Part shown: in pieces, positions 28,463 to 37,670 of the stretch
Numbering within the stretch: the stretch's first letter is position 1
How the letters are laid out: every line of letters starts with the position of its first letter
NCBI GenBank assembly: GCA_009838075.1
Contig: VXSG01000119.1
Coordinates: 1-64,000, forward strand
DNA length: 64,000 bases
Source of the DNA: Boseongicola sp. SB0665_bin_10
GTDB taxonomy: Bacteria > Pseudomonadota > Alphaproteobacteria > Rhodobacterales > Rhodobacteraceae
Reading direction: 5' to 3'
Position numbers and translations under genes: made by a program
Notes under the pieces: generated by a model
Told to the model about the DNA's origin: nothing
Seen by the model: only the letters and a program-made list of their open reading frames with translations
The model's database searches: none

Positions 28463-28783
28463 ATGGGAACAGTTGCCGTTACCGATGATACGTTCGACGC
28501 CGAAGTCTTGAAGTCGGGCGTTCCGGTCGTTGTGGATTTCTGGGCTGAGTGGTGCGGCCCCTGCAAGGCCATCGGTCCTGCCCTGGAAGAGCTTTCCGAC
28601 GAATACGGCGCATCCGTCAAGATCGCCAAGGTGAACGTGGACCAGCATCCGAATGCCGCGGCGGAACTTGGCGTTCGGAACATCCCGGCTCTGTTCCTGT
28701 TCAAGGATGGCGAGGTTGTCTCCAACAAGACGGGCGCGACGACAAAATCCGTGCTGAAGGGCTGGATCGACGGATCGATCTGA
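28463..28783 (+). CDS. trxA: Thioredoxin 1
   Basis: A 106-residue cytoplasmic thioredoxin that reduces protein disulfides. The active site is [14 protein letters not shown] (Cys31, Cys34), followed by [25 protein letters not shown] with the cis-Pro. I chose the ATG at 28463, with AAGG 8-9 bases upstream; ATG codons at 28436 and 28454 would add unneeded residues. It follows addA, a gene order I recall in Rhodobacterales. Confidence 0.97.
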   Translation: MGTVAVTDDTFDAEVLKSGVPVVVDFWAEWCGPCKAIGPALEELSDEYGASVKIAKVNVDQHPNAAAELGVRNIPALFLFKDGEVVSNKTGATTKSVLKGWIDGSI

Positions 28784-28953
28784 GGCCGGGCGCCGCAAGC
28801 TTCTTTGTCCTGCGGGAAATCCCGGCCGGAGATCGGATGGAGCGGCATGATGCGACGGGCGGGACATTGCCGGCGGGCGGCGGACGCATTCGCTTTGGGC
28901 CCGAATCTGAAGCCTGCGCGCGCATGCGCGTTCCATGGGTCAGGAGGACGACG

Positions 28954-29502
28954 ATGACGCAGAAGAACCCGGGCTGGCACGGCACCACGATCATCGGGGT
29001 CAGGAAGGGCGGCGAGGTTGTCATCGCCGGCGACGGGCAGGTGAGCCTTGGCGACACCGTGATCAAGGGATCGGCAACGAAGGTGCGCCGGATGAGCCCG
29101 GGTGGCCATGAAGTGGTCGCCGGGTTTGCCGGCTCGACAGCAGATGCGTTCACGCTCCTGGAACGGCTGGAGGCGAAGCTTGAGGCGGCTCCTGGCAAGT
29201 TGCAGCGGGCCTGTGTTGACCTGGCCAAGGACTGGCGCACGGACAAGTTCCTGCAGAAGCTTGAAGCGATGCTGATCGTCACTGATGGATCCGCACTCTA
29301 CGTGGTCACCGGCGCAGGCGACGTGCTTGAGCCCGAGCATGACGTGGCGGCCATTGGTTCGGGCGGAAACTATGCAGCCGCAGCGGCTCGGGCCCTGATG
29401 GATGGCGATCTCGGTGCCGAAGAGATTGCGCGAAAGGCGATGGCAATCGCTGCAGACATATGCGTCTACACCAACGGCAACCTGACGGTTGAGGTCATAT
29501 AG
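28954..29502 (+). CDS. hslV: HslV, protease subunit of the HslVU complex
   Basis: The 182-residue N-terminal-nucleophile protease that works with the HslU unfoldase to degrade misfolded proteins. The catalytic Thr is not at position 2. A short leader ([10 protein letters not shown]) precedes [20 protein letters not shown], so activation should need cleavage before Thr11, as I recall for alphaproteobacterial HslV. Other family landmarks are KVRRM and VIGSGGNYA-like [17 protein letters not shown]. An AGGAGG lies 6 bases before the ATG at 28954. hslU follows, but a leftward DM13-domain gene lies between them. Confidence 0.96.
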   Translation: MTQKNPGWHGTTIIGVRKGGEVVIAGDGQVSLGDTVIKGSATKVRRMSPGGHEVVAGFAGSTADAFTLLERLEAKLEAAPGKLQRACVDLAKDWRTDKFLQKLEAMLIVTDGSALYVVTGAGDVLEPEHDVAAIGSGGNYAAAAARALMDGDLGAEEIARKAMAIAADICVYTNGNLTVEVI

Positions 29503-29580
29503 CAGACACCGGGCCGCATCTGCCGCAATCCCGTTTCGGCCCGTTCGAACGCATTCGGATCAACGGTGGCGCGTCCGGGC

Positions 29581-29955
29581 TCAGCTCAGCGGCGCGATTC
29601 CAAGCGGGACGTCCGCCGCACGGCACCAGATGTAGGCTTCGTTGTAATCCGCTGCGTCTATGCCGTCCGGCAGGGTGTAGACCTGTCGGCCCCTCTTCTG
29701 CATGAGTTCGCCCATGTACGTGTTCGGATCCCACCTTCCATCGCGCCCGAGGCCCACGATGGGATCGGGAGCGCGGTCCAGAACAAAGTCGTCACCAAGC
29801 GTCAATGTCCTGCCTTCCAGGATGGCGGTGCCTGTGGTGTCGTGGTTCGAGCGCCCGGAAAACATGCCGGTGCGGGCACTCTGCTGGGCCCTGGCCATGC
29901 CAAGACCCAGGCCCGCAGCCGGAATCGAAACCAGAAATGTCCGACGATCAATCAT
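29581..29955 (-). CDS. DM13-domain exported protein
   Basis: A 124-residue protein with an N-terminal export signal ([23 protein letters not shown]), which carries twin Arg followed by a hydrophobic core and may use the Tat route. The mature part matches the DM13 domain: [29 protein letters not shown] at its start, [13 protein letters not shown], and the diagnostic end [16 protein letters not shown] with its conserved Cys. DM13 domains are proposed to act in redox or electron transfer, but the role here is unknown. It lies on the opposite strand between hslV and hslU. I chose the ATG at 29955 because the signal peptide starts there. Confidence 0.8.
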   Translation of the reverse strand: MIDRRTFLVSIPAAGLGLGMARAQQSARTGMFSGRSNHDTTGTAILEGRTLTLGDDFVLDRAPDPIVGLGRDGRWDPNTYMGELMQKRGRQVYTLPDGIDAADYNEAYIWCRAADVPLGIAPLS

Positions 29956-30110
29956 GGTGTCCTGTCTCCTCGTCTTCAGGAATTGGTCCATGGGTCAGAT
30001 TGCATGGCATTGCGTCCCTGTCATCATCGACAACGTCAACGTCATGCACCGTGATCCGCTTGCGTTTTCCTGTAACAATCCTAGATAGGCGGGACTTGCC
30101 AGGAGCACTC

Positions 30111-31421
30111 ATGACTGACCTCACGCCCAGGGAAATCGTCTCGGAACTTGATCGCTTCATTGTCGGACAGAGAGACGCGAAGCGCGCCGTGGCGGTTGCG
30201 CTCAGGAACCGTTGGCGGCGAAAGCGGCTGGATGACGACATACGCGACGAAGTCTATCCAAAAAACATCCTGATGATCGGTCCGACGGGTGTGGGAAAGA
30301 CCGAAATTTCCCGCCGCCTGGCACGGCTCGCAAAGGCGCCGTTTCTGAAGGTCGAGGCCACGAAGTTCACTGAAGTCGGATATGTGGGCCGGGACGTGGA
30401 ACAGATTGTCCGGGACCTGGTTGAGGCGTCGATCAACATGACGCGGGAGCACATGCGCGACGAGGTCATGGAAAAGGCGCGGCGCGCGGCCGAGGATCGC
30501 GTGCTCGACGCGATCGCCGGCGAGGGCGCACGCGAGCAAACCCGTGAAATGTTCCGCAGGAAACTCACGAGCGGCGAGCTGGACGACACCGAGATCGAAC
30601 TGGAGGTTCAGGATCAGTCAAGCCCGTTCTCGGGCATGGAGATCCCCGGCCTGCCGCCCGGACAGGGCGGTCTCGCCATCGACCTTGGCAGCATTTTCGG
30701 CAAGGGCTTTTCCGACCGCAAGGTGAGGAAATCAATGACCGTGGCGCAGTCCTATGACGTTCTGGTCAGCGAGGAGGGCGACCGGCTGCTCGATGACGAA
30801 GTGATCGCCAAGCAGGCGCTTCGCGCGGTCGAGGAAGACGGAATCGTTTTCCTCGACGAGATCGACAAGGTCACGGCACGTTCCGAAACACGGGGCGCAG
30901 ACGTCTCCCGCGAAGGCGTGCAGCGGGACCTCCTGCCCCTCATCGAGGGCACGACCGTTTCCACCAGGCATGGTCCCGTCAAGACGGACCATATCCTGTT
31001 CATTGCGTCCGGCGCGTTTCACGTTGCAAAGCCTTCCGACCTCTTGCCGGAGTTGCAGGGTCGTCTGCCGATCCGCGTCAGCCTGCGCGCGCTCACTGAA
31101 CAGGATTTTGTGCGCATCCTTACCGAGACCGACAACGCGCTGACACGCCAGTATTCCGCGCTGATGGCGACGGAAGACGTGGACGTGTCGTTCAGCGACG
31201 ACGGCATTGCCTCGCTGGCCCGAATCGCGGCGGAGGTGAACCAGTCCGTCGAGGACATTGGCGCGCGGCGCCTGTACACTGTTCTTGAACGCGTCTTCGA
31301 GGACTTGTCCTTTGCCGCGCCCGATCAGCCCGGCAGTTCGGTCGTCGTGGACGCCCGATTTGTCGAGGAACATCTTGGCGAGCTCATGAAGGGCTCCGAC
31401 ATGAGCCGCTACATTCTCTGA
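30111..31421 (+). CDS. hslU: HslU, ATPase subunit of the HslVU protease
   Basis: The 436-residue AAA+ unfoldase that feeds substrates to HslV. The start [20 protein letters not shown] is standard. Walker A is [19 protein letters not shown], the pore loop region is [17 protein letters not shown], and the central I-domain follows. Walker B is [11 protein letters not shown], sensor 2 lies in [16 protein letters not shown], and the C-terminus DMSRYIL docks into HslV. AGGAG precedes the ATG at 30111. Confidence 0.97.
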   Translation: MTDLTPREIVSELDRFIVGQRDAKRAVAVALRNRWRRKRLDDDIRDEVYPKNILMIGPTGVGKTEISRRLARLAKAPFLKVEATKFTEVGYVGRDVEQIVRDLVEASINMTREHMRDEVMEKARRAAEDRVLDAIAGEGAREQTREMFRRKLTSGELDDTEIELEVQDQSSPFSGMEIPGLPPGQGGLAIDLGSIFGKGFSDRKVRKSMTVAQSYDVLVSEEGDRLLDDEVIAKQALRAVEEDGIVFLDEIDKVTARSETRGADVSREGVQRDLLPLIEGTTVSTRHGPVKTDHILFIASGAFHVAKPSDLLPELQGRLPIRVSLRALTEQDFVRILTETDNALTRQYSALMATEDVDVSFSDDGIASLARIAAEVNQSVEDIGARRLYTVLERVFEDLSFAAPDQPGSSVVVDARFVEEHLGELMKGSDMSRYIL

Positions 31422-31424
31422 ACA

Positions 31425-31443
31425 CGGCACTTTCGACGTGCCG
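31425..31443 (+). terminator. Possible hairpin between convergent hslU and smr
   Basis: CGGCAC and GTGCCG pair as a 6-bp stem around a 7-base loop, 3 bases after the hslU stop and in the gap before the convergent smr gene. There is no U-tract, so intrinsic termination is uncertain. Confidence 0.25.
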
Positions 31444-31513
31444 CTGCCGCTGCCGACAGGCGCAGCCACTCCGCACGGCCCCTTTCGTGATCACAAGTTG
31501 CGTCGGGCCCTCG

Positions 31514-32086
31514 TCAGCGCCGCGCAAGATAGACATAGAAGGCGCCGGATCCCCCGTGTCGCGGATGGGCTTCGGTGCACTGAAGCACGATTTGGTCAAG
31601 CGGCGCGCTCGAAATCCAGTGCGGGAGCTGTTGCCGAAGGATTCCGGGCCTTTCCGGAATGGGCCCCGCGTCGTTCCTTTCGCGGCCCTTGCCTGTGATC
31701 ACAAGAATGGTTCGATGCCCTTTCCGATGCGCGTTGAGCAGGAACGAAACGAGCGCCGCTCGCCCTTCCGCGGCCGTCTTGCCGTGGAGATCGATCCGCG
31801 CATCCGGTGTCGTCTTCCCCCGCTTCATGCGCGTGAATTTCCTTTGGTCCATGCGAACCGTTGCTCGACCGGATTCCTGGCTTGCGCCTGAAGAAGCCAC
31901 GGCCTTCTCGCCAATGCGAAATTCGGGAATCTCGAAGGCATCCCTTGTTGCCGGTCGCGGTCGCCTCTTCGGAACTTCCTCGGGAACCTTTCTTGCCGGC
32001 TCCTTGTCGAGCGGCTTGGCGTCGCCTGCAACGCGCCGCCAAAGACGCTCCTCCTCGGGGCTCAGGACGCGAGGCTTTCGACTCAT
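31514..32086 (-). CDS. Smr-domain protein
   Basis: A 190-residue protein with a C-terminal Smr (MutS-related) domain, typically a nicking or RNA-cleaving nuclease module. The family signature DARIDLHGKTAAEGRAALVSFL begins the domain (about residue 95), LVITGKGRERNDAGP forms the TGxG loop, and AHPRHGGSGAFYVYL closes it. The first 90 residues are charged and low complexity (MSRKPRVLSPEEERLW start). The ATG at 32086 gives the usual length. It lies downstream of the tim44-like gene with a 130-base gap. Confidence 0.92.
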   Translation of the reverse strand: MSRKPRVLSPEEERLWRRVAGDAKPLDKEPARKVPEEVPKRRPRPATRDAFEIPEFRIGEKAVASSGASQESGRATVRMDQRKFTRMKRGKTTPDARIDLHGKTAAEGRAALVSFLLNAHRKGHRTILVITGKGRERNDAGPIPERPGILRQQLPHWISSAPLDQIVLQCTEAHPRHGGSGAFYVYLARR

Positions 32087-32216
32087 TGCCGGCCAGCCCG
32101 CGGCGCGCACCCTGTTGGCGCCGCGCCGTCCGCGACCGCGCAACGCCTCGTGCACGAACGGCTGCCATCGACCGGCACAAGCGCATACCCAAGGGAAGCT
32201 GCGGTCGAAAGGCGAT

Positions 32217-32870
32217 TCATTCCATCGTGGCGACCAACTGCCAGTTCGGGTCATTTGCACCCATGGTCCGGCCAAAGGTCCAGACGTGCTTCTGGCGCTT
32301 GATCTCGTTCGGATCGCCTTCAACGACCTTGCCCGTGTGGTCCTTCACGACTGACGTCAGTTCGCAGACAAAGCGAACCGTCAGTTCGGCCAGGCCGGAA
32401 TTCGTATCGAAAGTGGCTTCCTTCAGCGTGACATCACGAATTGCCACGAGGCTTGCCTCAACCGTGACCCGGCGCTCTTGGCGTGCAACGAAAATGGGAG
32501 CGAACGACCTTTCGATGTCTTCCGAAATCAGCCCTTCCACTTCCGAGAGATCGCCGTTTTCGAATGCCATGAGAATCATCTCGAAGGCCTCGCGCGCGCC
32601 TTCGAGGAAGGTCGCTACCATGAAGCCGGGCTCGGCCTCTTTCATTGCCGCCAACGCCTTGGCGCTGGGCGATCCGTCCTCGACAAAGTCGGTGATGTCA
32701 GGATCCGGTCCGCCCTCGATGACATCGAATTCCGGCCGGGTTCGGGCGCTTCCCCCGACAATCGGAGGCTTTTCAAACCCCCCTCTCGTCCCCAAGACGC
32801 TTCGCAACTTGAAGATCAGGAACACGGCTACGCCAGCAAGGACCAGAAGCTGGAATATTGAAGAACTCAT
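32217..32870 (-). CDS. Tim44-like domain protein (TimA family)
   Basis: A 217-residue protein with one N-terminal transmembrane helix (SIFQLLVLAGVAVFLIFKL) followed by a charged linker and a Tim44 domain (about residues 75-215; EGAREAFEMILMAFENGDLSEVEGLISEDI, QERRVTVEASLVAIRDV, HVWTFGRTMGANDPNWQLVATM). Bacterial Tim44-like proteins are inner-membrane anchored and linked to protein translocation or envelope stability; their exact role is not settled. The ATG at 32870 has AGAGG upstream. It is divergent from fxsA and 5' of smr. Confidence 0.93.
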   Translation of the reverse strand: MSSSIFQLLVLAGVAVFLIFKLRSVLGTRGGFEKPPIVGGSARTRPEFDVIEGGPDPDITDFVEDGSPSAKALAAMKEAEPGFMVATFLEGAREAFEMILMAFENGDLSEVEGLISEDIERSFAPIFVARQERRVTVEASLVAIRDVTLKEATFDTNSGLAELTVRFVCELTSVVKDHTGKVVEGDPNEIKRQKHVWTFGRTMGANDPNWQLVATME

Positions 32871-32973
32871 TCGGCCTCTCAACGAAAAGGAATTGGATTT
32901 CGGTCGACAGGACACATATGTAGGGCGAGTTGGTGCCCGAGTCCACCTGATGCCTGCAATGGAGAGAATGCGC

Positions 32974-33444
32974 ATGCGACTGTTCCTGCTGTTTCTGCTC
33001 GTGCCGCTGTGCGAAATCGCCCTGTTCATACAGGTAGGGGGGGCAATCGGCCTCGGCCTGACATTGGCCATCGTGATTCTGACCGCGGTGCTCGGGGCCG
33101 CTCTCGTCCGCAGCCAAGGTCTTCTGGTGCTGTCCGAACTGCGAGAAAGCTTTCACGATCTGAAGGATCCGACCGAACCGCTTGCGCATGGAGCCATGAT
33201 TCTCTTTTCTGGCGCTCTTCTGCTGACGCCTGGCTTCCTCACCGACACGATCGGGCTTTCCATGATGATCCCGACGGTGCGCGGCGCTGTCTTCCGCTTC
33301 GTGCGGGAACGGATGGTCGTGCAGGGGTTCAGCCATGCGTCCTCTGCACGGCCGCCGGAAGCGGATGTCGTTGACGGTGAGTTCGAGGAGGTTCCGGACG
33401 AACCCCTGGATCAGCGCGGCATTGAGCGTCGTCGGACGCTCTGA
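32974..33444 (+). CDS. fxsA: FxsA-family membrane protein
   Basis: A 156-residue inner-membrane protein. Hydrophobic helices start at the N-terminus (RLFLLFLLVPLCEIALFIQV), continue in GLGLTLAIVILTAVLGAALV and again at AMILFSGALLLTPGFLTDTIG, the last being the FxsA landmark. The tail is acidic and soluble. FxsA counters phage exclusion by the F plasmid in E. coli when overproduced; the native role is unclear. I chose the ATG at 32974 because GGAGAG lies 7 bases before it and family members start MRLF/MPLL. ATGs at 32950, 32959 and 32968 are alternatives. Confidence 0.92.
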   Translation: MRLFLLFLLVPLCEIALFIQVGGAIGLGLTLAIVILTAVLGAALVRSQGLLVLSELRESFHDLKDPTEPLAHGAMILFSGALLLTPGFLTDTIGLSMMIPTVRGAVFRFVRERMVVQGFSHASSARPPEADVVDGEFEEVPDEPLDQRGIERRRTL

Positions 33445-33485
33445 TAGGGCCCTGCAGGTCTCAAGGTTGCCTTTGGAGTCCGCAA

Positions 33486-33983
33486 ATGGCGAAGAAGAAG
33501 AACGGTTCGGCACCCCAGGAGCCGCAGGTTCCGCAAATGAAGGTCCTTGGGCAGTTCGTTCGCGACCTGTCATTTGAAAACATTGTCACGCGGAAGCCTG
33601 TCAATGCGGAAGTCCGGCCGGACTTCCATGCGCAGGTAACGATCGATTCCCGGAAGATCGACGAGGACGACCGGTTCGAGGTCGTATCCAAGTACAGCAT
33701 AACGTCCAGGAACAAGAGCGGCGATGACGTGCTGTTCCTTCTGGAACTTGAATACGTGGGACTGTTCCAGATCAAGAACATTGCCGGCGAACAGCTGCAT
33801 CCGTTCCTGATGATCGAGTGCCCGCGGATGATGTTCCCGTTCGTGCGCCGGATCGTCAGCGACATGACCCGGGATGGCGGATTCCCGCCCCTGAACCTGG
33901 ACGTCATAGACTTCGTCACGCTCTACAGGGAGCGCCTCAAGCAGCAGAAGGAAACCAAGGACGCGGATGCGCCGGCTAACTGA
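33486..33983 (+). CDS. secB: Protein-export chaperone SecB
   Basis: A 165-residue homotetrameric chaperone that keeps preproteins unfolded for SecA/SecYEG. Conserved segments are [11 protein letters not shown] near residue 25, [25 protein letters not shown] in the middle, and [29 protein letters not shown], the SecA-binding region. GGAG precedes the ATG at 33486. The 3' end overlaps the convergent dnaQ by 8 bases. Confidence 0.97.
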   Translation: MAKKKNGSAPQEPQVPQMKVLGQFVRDLSFENIVTRKPVNAEVRPDFHAQVTIDSRKIDEDDRFEVVSKYSITSRNKSGDDVLFLLELEYVGLFQIKNIAGEQLHPFLMIECPRMMFPFVRRIVSDMTRDGGFPPLNLDVIDFVTLYRERLKQQKETKDADAPAN

Positions 33984-34668
33984 GGCGTTGCCAGATGGAA
34001 TCCTTGCCCAGCCTGGCCACAAGCTCAGCGTGGGCCTTTTCCTCCCCGGGCGTCACGCGCGACCCGAGCCGAACGGGGCGCGGCCCCGGACGCCACTGCT
34101 CGCCCGCCTCGGTCGCAACAGACGCTTCGTCCCTGGTGGCGACCAGCAGGTCCGGTTGCCTGCCGCCGATCAGCTCGAGATAGACTTCCGCCAGGATTTC
34201 GCTGTCGAGCAGGGCCCCGTGCAGGTCCCGTTTCGAATTGTCGATTCCGAAGCGCCTGCACAGGGCATCAAGTGAAGCGGGCGAGCCCGGGAACTTCCTT
34301 CGGGCGATTTCGAGAGTGTCGAGCGCTCGTGCTTCGTCAATTTGCGGAAAGGCCAGCCAGCGGAGTTCCGCGTTCAGGAACTTCAAGTCGAATGCCGCAT
34401 TGTGGATGACTAGCTTCGCATCGCCGATGAACGCCAGGAATTCCTGTGCAATTGCGCCAAATGCCGGCTTGTCGCGCAGAAAGTCCTCGGTAAGGCCATG
34501 CACATCTACGGCCTCCTTGGGCACTTCGCGCTCGGGATTGACGTACCGGTGAAAAGTGTTTCCCGTCGGTACGTGCCGAAGCAGCTCGACTGCACCGATC
34601 TCCACGATGCGGTCCCCGGAATCCGGATCAAGTCCTGTCGTCTCGGTGTCGAGGACAATTTCCCTCAT
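33976..34668 (-). CDS. dnaQ: DNA polymerase III epsilon subunit (3'-5' exonuclease)
   Basis: The 230-residue proofreading exonuclease of the replicative polymerase. ExoI is [10 protein letters not shown] (Asp7, Glu9), ExoII is [14 protein letters not shown], and ExoIII is [17 protein letters not shown] with the catalytic His-Asp. The 60 residues after the exonuclease domain bind polymerase alpha in relatives. It overlaps coaE by 41 bases on the same strand, an unusually long overlap, and secB by 8 bases on the other strand. Confidence 0.97.
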   Translation of the reverse strand: MREIVLDTETTGLDPDSGDRIVEIGAVELLRHVPTGNTFHRYVNPEREVPKEAVDVHGLTEDFLRDKPAFGAIAQEFLAFIGDAKLVIHNAAFDLKFLNAELRWLAFPQIDEARALDTLEIARRKFPGSPASLDALCRRFGIDNSKRDLHGALLDSEILAEVYLELIGGRQPDLLVATRDEASVATEAGEQWRPGPRPVRLGSRVTPGEEKAHAELVARLGKDSIWQRLS

Positions 34669-35260
34669 GCGCTCGTCCGGCGTTGACCTGCTCTAGGACA
34701 TCATGAACAGACTTGCGCGCGGCTTCAAGTGTGGCCGTTTCGATCACGTAGTCCGCGCGACGGCGCTTTTCGGCGTCCGGCATCTGACGGGCCCTGATCC
34801 GTTCGAGCTTCTCCTTCGTCCATCCCGGACGAGCCAATACGCGTTCGCGCTGCACCTCCTCGGGCACTGACGCGACAACAACGATGTCCACGCTTCCCTC
34901 TGCACCGGTCTCGAAGAGAAGAGGGATGTCGACAAGCACCACTGGCTCGACAGCATCTTGAACGAACTTCTCGCGGTCGGCGCGCACAAGTGGGTGAACA
35001 ACGCTCTCGATCCGGTCCAGGGCGGCACTGTCCCGTGCTATCCATTCGGAAAGCGCTGTCCGGTCAACGGCGCCGTCGCGGATCACTTCACTATTGAGGG
35101 ATCTGATGGGCCCAACGGCCGAACCGCCGCCCCTGTAGAGACGATGCACGGCGGAATCCGCGTCCCAGACCGGGACCCCAGCCTCTCGAAACATCCTGGC
35201 GGTGGTTGTCTTGCCCATGCCGATGGACCCCGTGAGCCCGATGACTGTCGGACGGCTCAC
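34628..35260 (-). CDS. coaE: Dephospho-CoA kinase
   Basis: Catalyses the last step of coenzyme A synthesis. The 210-residue P-loop kinase shows [17 protein letters not shown] (Walker A), [29 protein letters not shown] and the lid [17 protein letters not shown]. The last residues run 41 bases into dnaQ, and its start overlaps the aroE stop by 4 bases. The set maf-aroE-coaE-dnaQ reads as one leftward operon. Confidence 0.96.
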   Translation of the reverse strand: MSRPTVIGLTGSIGMGKTTTARMFREAGVPVWDADSAVHRLYRGGGSAVGPIRSLNSEVIRDGAVDRTALSEWIARDSAALDRIESVVHPLVRADREKFVQDAVEPVVLVDIPLLFETGAEGSVDIVVVASVPEEVQRERVLARPGWTKEKLERIRARQMPDAEKRRRADYVIETATLEAARKSVHDVLEQVNAGRAHEGNCPRHRDDRT

Positions 35261-36093
35261 GAAAGAACGGCCCGCCGCAACTGGTCGTCAACATGCGGCG
35301 CTACCCCGAACCAGCGCTCGAACCCTGGCGCGGCCTGGAACAGAAGCATCCCGAGACCATCCACCGTCTGACAGCCGATGCGTCGGGCCTGCGCAAGAAA
35401 CTCCGTCTCAAGCGGTGCATAGACAAGGTCGGTTACGACGGCGTCGCCGGACAGCTCGCGAAGCGGCACCTGCAGCCTTTCATGGCCAACCATGCCAAGC
35501 GATGTCGCGTTCACGACCGTCCTTGCGCCCTTCAGCGTGTCTCCGGCCTCGTTCCAGTCATGAATCCGGACCTTGGCCCCGAAATCCTTTCCCAAGATCT
35601 CGCTGCGCGCACGCGTGCGGTTTGACAGCCGGATTTCCTCGACCCCGGCGTCCAGGAGCGAAGCGACAACGGCCCGTGCAGCACCGCCCGCGCCGAGAAT
35701 CGCGGCAGGTCCTTGCGCGGGGTCCCAGTCAGGAACGTTGCTGCGCAGGTTTTCCATGAAACCGTGGCCGTCAGTGCTGTCCGCTTGGATCTTGCCGTCA
35801 TCACGAAAGACAAGCGTGTTTGCAGAACCCGTCAATGCTGCCCGATCAGATACCAGGTCTGCAATCTCGAGGACATGCTCCTTGTGCGGAATCGTTACGT
35901 TTACGCCAACAAACCCAAGCCTGGGAAGCACACGGATGGCGGCTTCCAAGTCCCTTTCGGCAACATCCATCGGGATGTAGTGGCCGCTGATGCCGAGACG
36001 CGTCAGCCAGTGCCGGAATATCCGAGGCGACTTCGAATGGGCGACCGGCGTACCGATCACGCCAGCTAGGGGAATTCGGTTCAGCGACGTCAT
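35257..36093 (-). CDS. aroE: Shikimate dehydrogenase
   Basis: The 278-residue NADP-dependent enzyme that reduces 3-dehydroshikimate to shikimate on the aromatic amino acid route. Substrate residues are in [13 protein letters not shown] and VNVTIPHKE (catalytic Lys). The cofactor loop is [16 protein letters not shown], with [10 protein letters not shown] giving the NADP-phosphate contact. [14 protein letters not shown] and [19 protein letters not shown] end it. It overlaps maf and coaE by 4 bases each. Confidence 0.97.
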   Translation of the reverse strand: MTSLNRIPLAGVIGTPVAHSKSPRIFRHWLTRLGISGHYIPMDVAERDLEAAIRVLPRLGFVGVNVTIPHKEHVLEIADLVSDRAALTGSANTLVFRDDGKIQADSTDGHGFMENLRSNVPDWDPAQGPAAILGAGGAARAVVASLLDAGVEEIRLSNRTRARSEILGKDFGAKVRIHDWNEAGDTLKGARTVVNATSLGMVGHERLQVPLRELSGDAVVTDLVYAPLETEFLAQARRIGCQTVDGLGMLLFQAAPGFERWFGVAPHVDDQLRRAVLS

Positions 36094-36689
36094 GGCGCCA
36101 ACGTGCCTCGCGTCGTCAGGTAGGACAAGACCTCCAGGAGCGGGAGCCCGAGCACGACGAAATGATCGCCGTCAATGCCGGCAAAGAGACGGACGCCTTC
36201 GTCCTCGATCCTGTAGGCGCCAACGGAGTGCTGGACATGGTCCCAGTTCTTGTCGACGTAATCTGCAATCCAATCGTCCGACCGTGTCGCCATGTTCATC
36301 CGCGCCTGGCCGACATGCCGCCAAGCTGGGCGCAATCCCTCATAGATGACCGCGGCCGAATGGAGCTTGTGATCGGCGCCTCGCATTGACATCAATTGCC
36401 TGGCCGCCTCTGCCCTGGTTTCCGGTTTGGAGAGAATCTTCCCATCGAATTCAAGAACTTGATCGGCACCCAGGACAAGTGCCTCCGGGTGTCTTGCCGC
36501 GACCTTTCGCGCCTTTGCGTCCGCAAGCGCATCAGCAATGTCCCTGGCACTTGCGCCCTCGGCCTCGAGCCCCGCCTTGACTGCTTCTTCGTCGATCCGT
36601 GCCGGGGCAACGCGGAAGGCAACGCCTGCGCGACGCAACATTTCTGCACGTGCAGCCGAACCCGATGCAAGAACCAGCCGTTCAGACAT
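36090..36689 (-). CDS. maf: Maf-family nucleotide pyrophosphatase
   Basis: A 199-residue pyrophosphatase that hydrolyses non-canonical or modified nucleoside triphosphates. The family start [20 protein letters not shown] and the motif [21 protein letters not shown] are diagnostic. It belongs to the shorter Maf branch. The ATG at 36689 is preferred over an ATG at 36719, which would add 10 residues ahead of the conserved start. The ATG lies directly beside a DnaA-box-like TGTGGATAA at 36689-36697, so maf is the gene bordering the proposed origin. Confidence 0.94.
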   Translation of the reverse strand: MSERLVLASGSAARAEMLRRAGVAFRVAPARIDEEAVKAGLEAEGASARDIADALADAKARKVAARHPEALVLGADQVLEFDGKILSKPETRAEAARQLMSMRGADHKLHSAAVIYEGLRPAWRHVGQARMNMATRSDDWIADYVDKNWDHVQHSVGAYRIEDEGVRLFAGIDGDHFVVLGLPLLEVLSYLTTRGTLAP

Positions 36690-36697
36690 GTGGATAA
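36689..36697 (-). promoter_or_regulatory. DnaA box (TTATCCACA on the minus strand)
   Basis: The plus strand reads TGTGGATAA, an exact complement of the strong consensus TTATCCACA. It overlaps the first base of the maf start codon, so DnaA binding here could also affect maf expression. Confidence 0.55.
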
Positions 36698-36834
36698 CTC
36701 TGTGCAAGCCTTGCAGCATGTTCCGGTCGAGCCCCTGCCGGAATCCGCCCGGCCCCGGCCCCGCGTCCTTTCCTGGCCGCCCCGACAGGATTCATGCAAG
36801 GTCTGTCCACGGTGGAAACCCGGTTCTGACGACA

Positions 36835-36843
36835 TGTGGACAA
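36835..36843 (-). promoter_or_regulatory. DnaA-box-like site (TTGTCCACA)
   Basis: The plus strand reads TGTGGACAA, one mismatch from the consensus and in the same orientation as the other two sites of the proposed origin. Confidence 0.45.
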
Positions 36844-36979
36844 CCCTTTTTTGCAAGGCCTTCCCCACAACGCTCCACAGTCTTCGAAACACCCAGGATC
36901 ATGGTAAGAGGTTCTTTTCAATGGATGAAACACGGTTTCTCTGCAAGTCATGCCAACCAAATTGCCTGCCACCGAACAG

Positions 36980-36988
36980 TGTGCATAA
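36980..36988 (-). promoter_or_regulatory. DnaA-box-like site (TTATGCACA)
   Basis: The plus strand reads TGTGCATAA, which fits the relaxed consensus TTATNCACA. It is nearest to the AT-rich segment upstream of hemJ. Confidence 0.45.
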
Positions 36989-37095
36989 CTCGGCTTATAT
37001 GCCGAGAATTCCACTTGTTCCCATGCCCTACTACCACCACAACCCACTTTAATCTTTATTCTTTGTTTGGAAGCCAGGCCTGCGGGAGAAGAAGA

Positions 37096-37545
37096 ATGCT
37101 AGAAGTGCCGGTGTTCCTGTATCCTTGGTTGAAAGCCTTTCATGTCATTTCGGTCATATCGTGGATGGCAGGTCTCTTGTATCTTCCGCGCCTCTTCGTG
37201 CATCATGTTGAACAGACATGCTGCACTGGCGAAAGGCATGATCTCTTCGTGATGATGGAGAGGCGGCTTTTGCGCAACATCATGAACCCTGCCATGATTG
37301 CAACATGGGTCTTCGGCCTCACTTTGCTGCTTGTCCCAGGAATTGTCGATTGGTCGCAAGTCTGGCCGTGGTCAAAGGCCGCGGCCGTTCTCGCCATGAC
37401 ATGGTATCATCATTGGCTGGCAAAAAGGCGGAAGACGCTTGAATCGGGGACGAATGCGCTGACGGGTCGGGACTATCGACTGATGAACGAAGTGCCGACG
37501 GTCCTGATGATCGTCATCGTCCTTTCCGTTGTTCTCAAGTTCTGA
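37096..37545 (+). CDS. hemJ: Protoporphyrinogen IX oxidase HemJ
   Basis: A 149-residue four-helix membrane protein that oxidises protoporphyrinogen IX in bacteria lacking HemG/HemY. The conserved N-terminal helix has LKAFHVISVISWMAGLLYLPRLFVHH with the essential His. MERRLLRNIMNPAMIATWVFG forms the second block and KAAAVLAMTWYHHWLAKRR the third, and the C-terminal helix (VLMIVIVLSVVLKF) ends the protein. The ATG at 37096 follows GGGAGAAGAAG. It is the first gene to the right of the proposed origin and leads toward rho. Confidence 0.93.
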   Translation: MLEVPVFLYPWLKAFHVISVISWMAGLLYLPRLFVHHVEQTCCTGERHDLFVMMERRLLRNIMNPAMIATWVFGLTLLLVPGIVDWSQVWPWSKAAAVLAMTWYHHWLAKRRKTLESGTNALTGRDYRLMNEVPTVLMIVIVLSVVLKF

Positions 37546-37670
37546 CGATTGTTGACTCGGTGTTCGATCATGACTAGTTACGCGTTGCTGGTGTCGTCCT
37601 GACACCATTGGCAATTCTGCAATCCTGCTTCCCTTCCGTCCGCGCCGCGGACGCCTGAAAGGCATCTTTC

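Larger units (their letters stand above)
36690..37095. other. oriC: Candidate chromosomal replication origin (oriC)
   Basis: A 406-base gene-free stretch between divergent maf and hemJ. It contains TGTGGATAA (perfect DnaA box, reverse of TTATCCACA) at its left edge, TGTGGACAA at 36835 and TGTGCATAA at 36980, all in the same orientation. Weaker relatives are TTCCCCACA at 36861 and CTGTCCACG at 36804. On the right is an AT-rich segment (about 37048-37070) that could be the unwinding element. Composition is more AT-rich than the surroundings. The neighbours hemJ, rho, trmE, mnmG, rsmG, parA and parB, plus two parS sites within 6 kb, support origin proximity. Function is inferred, not shown. Confidence 0.55.
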
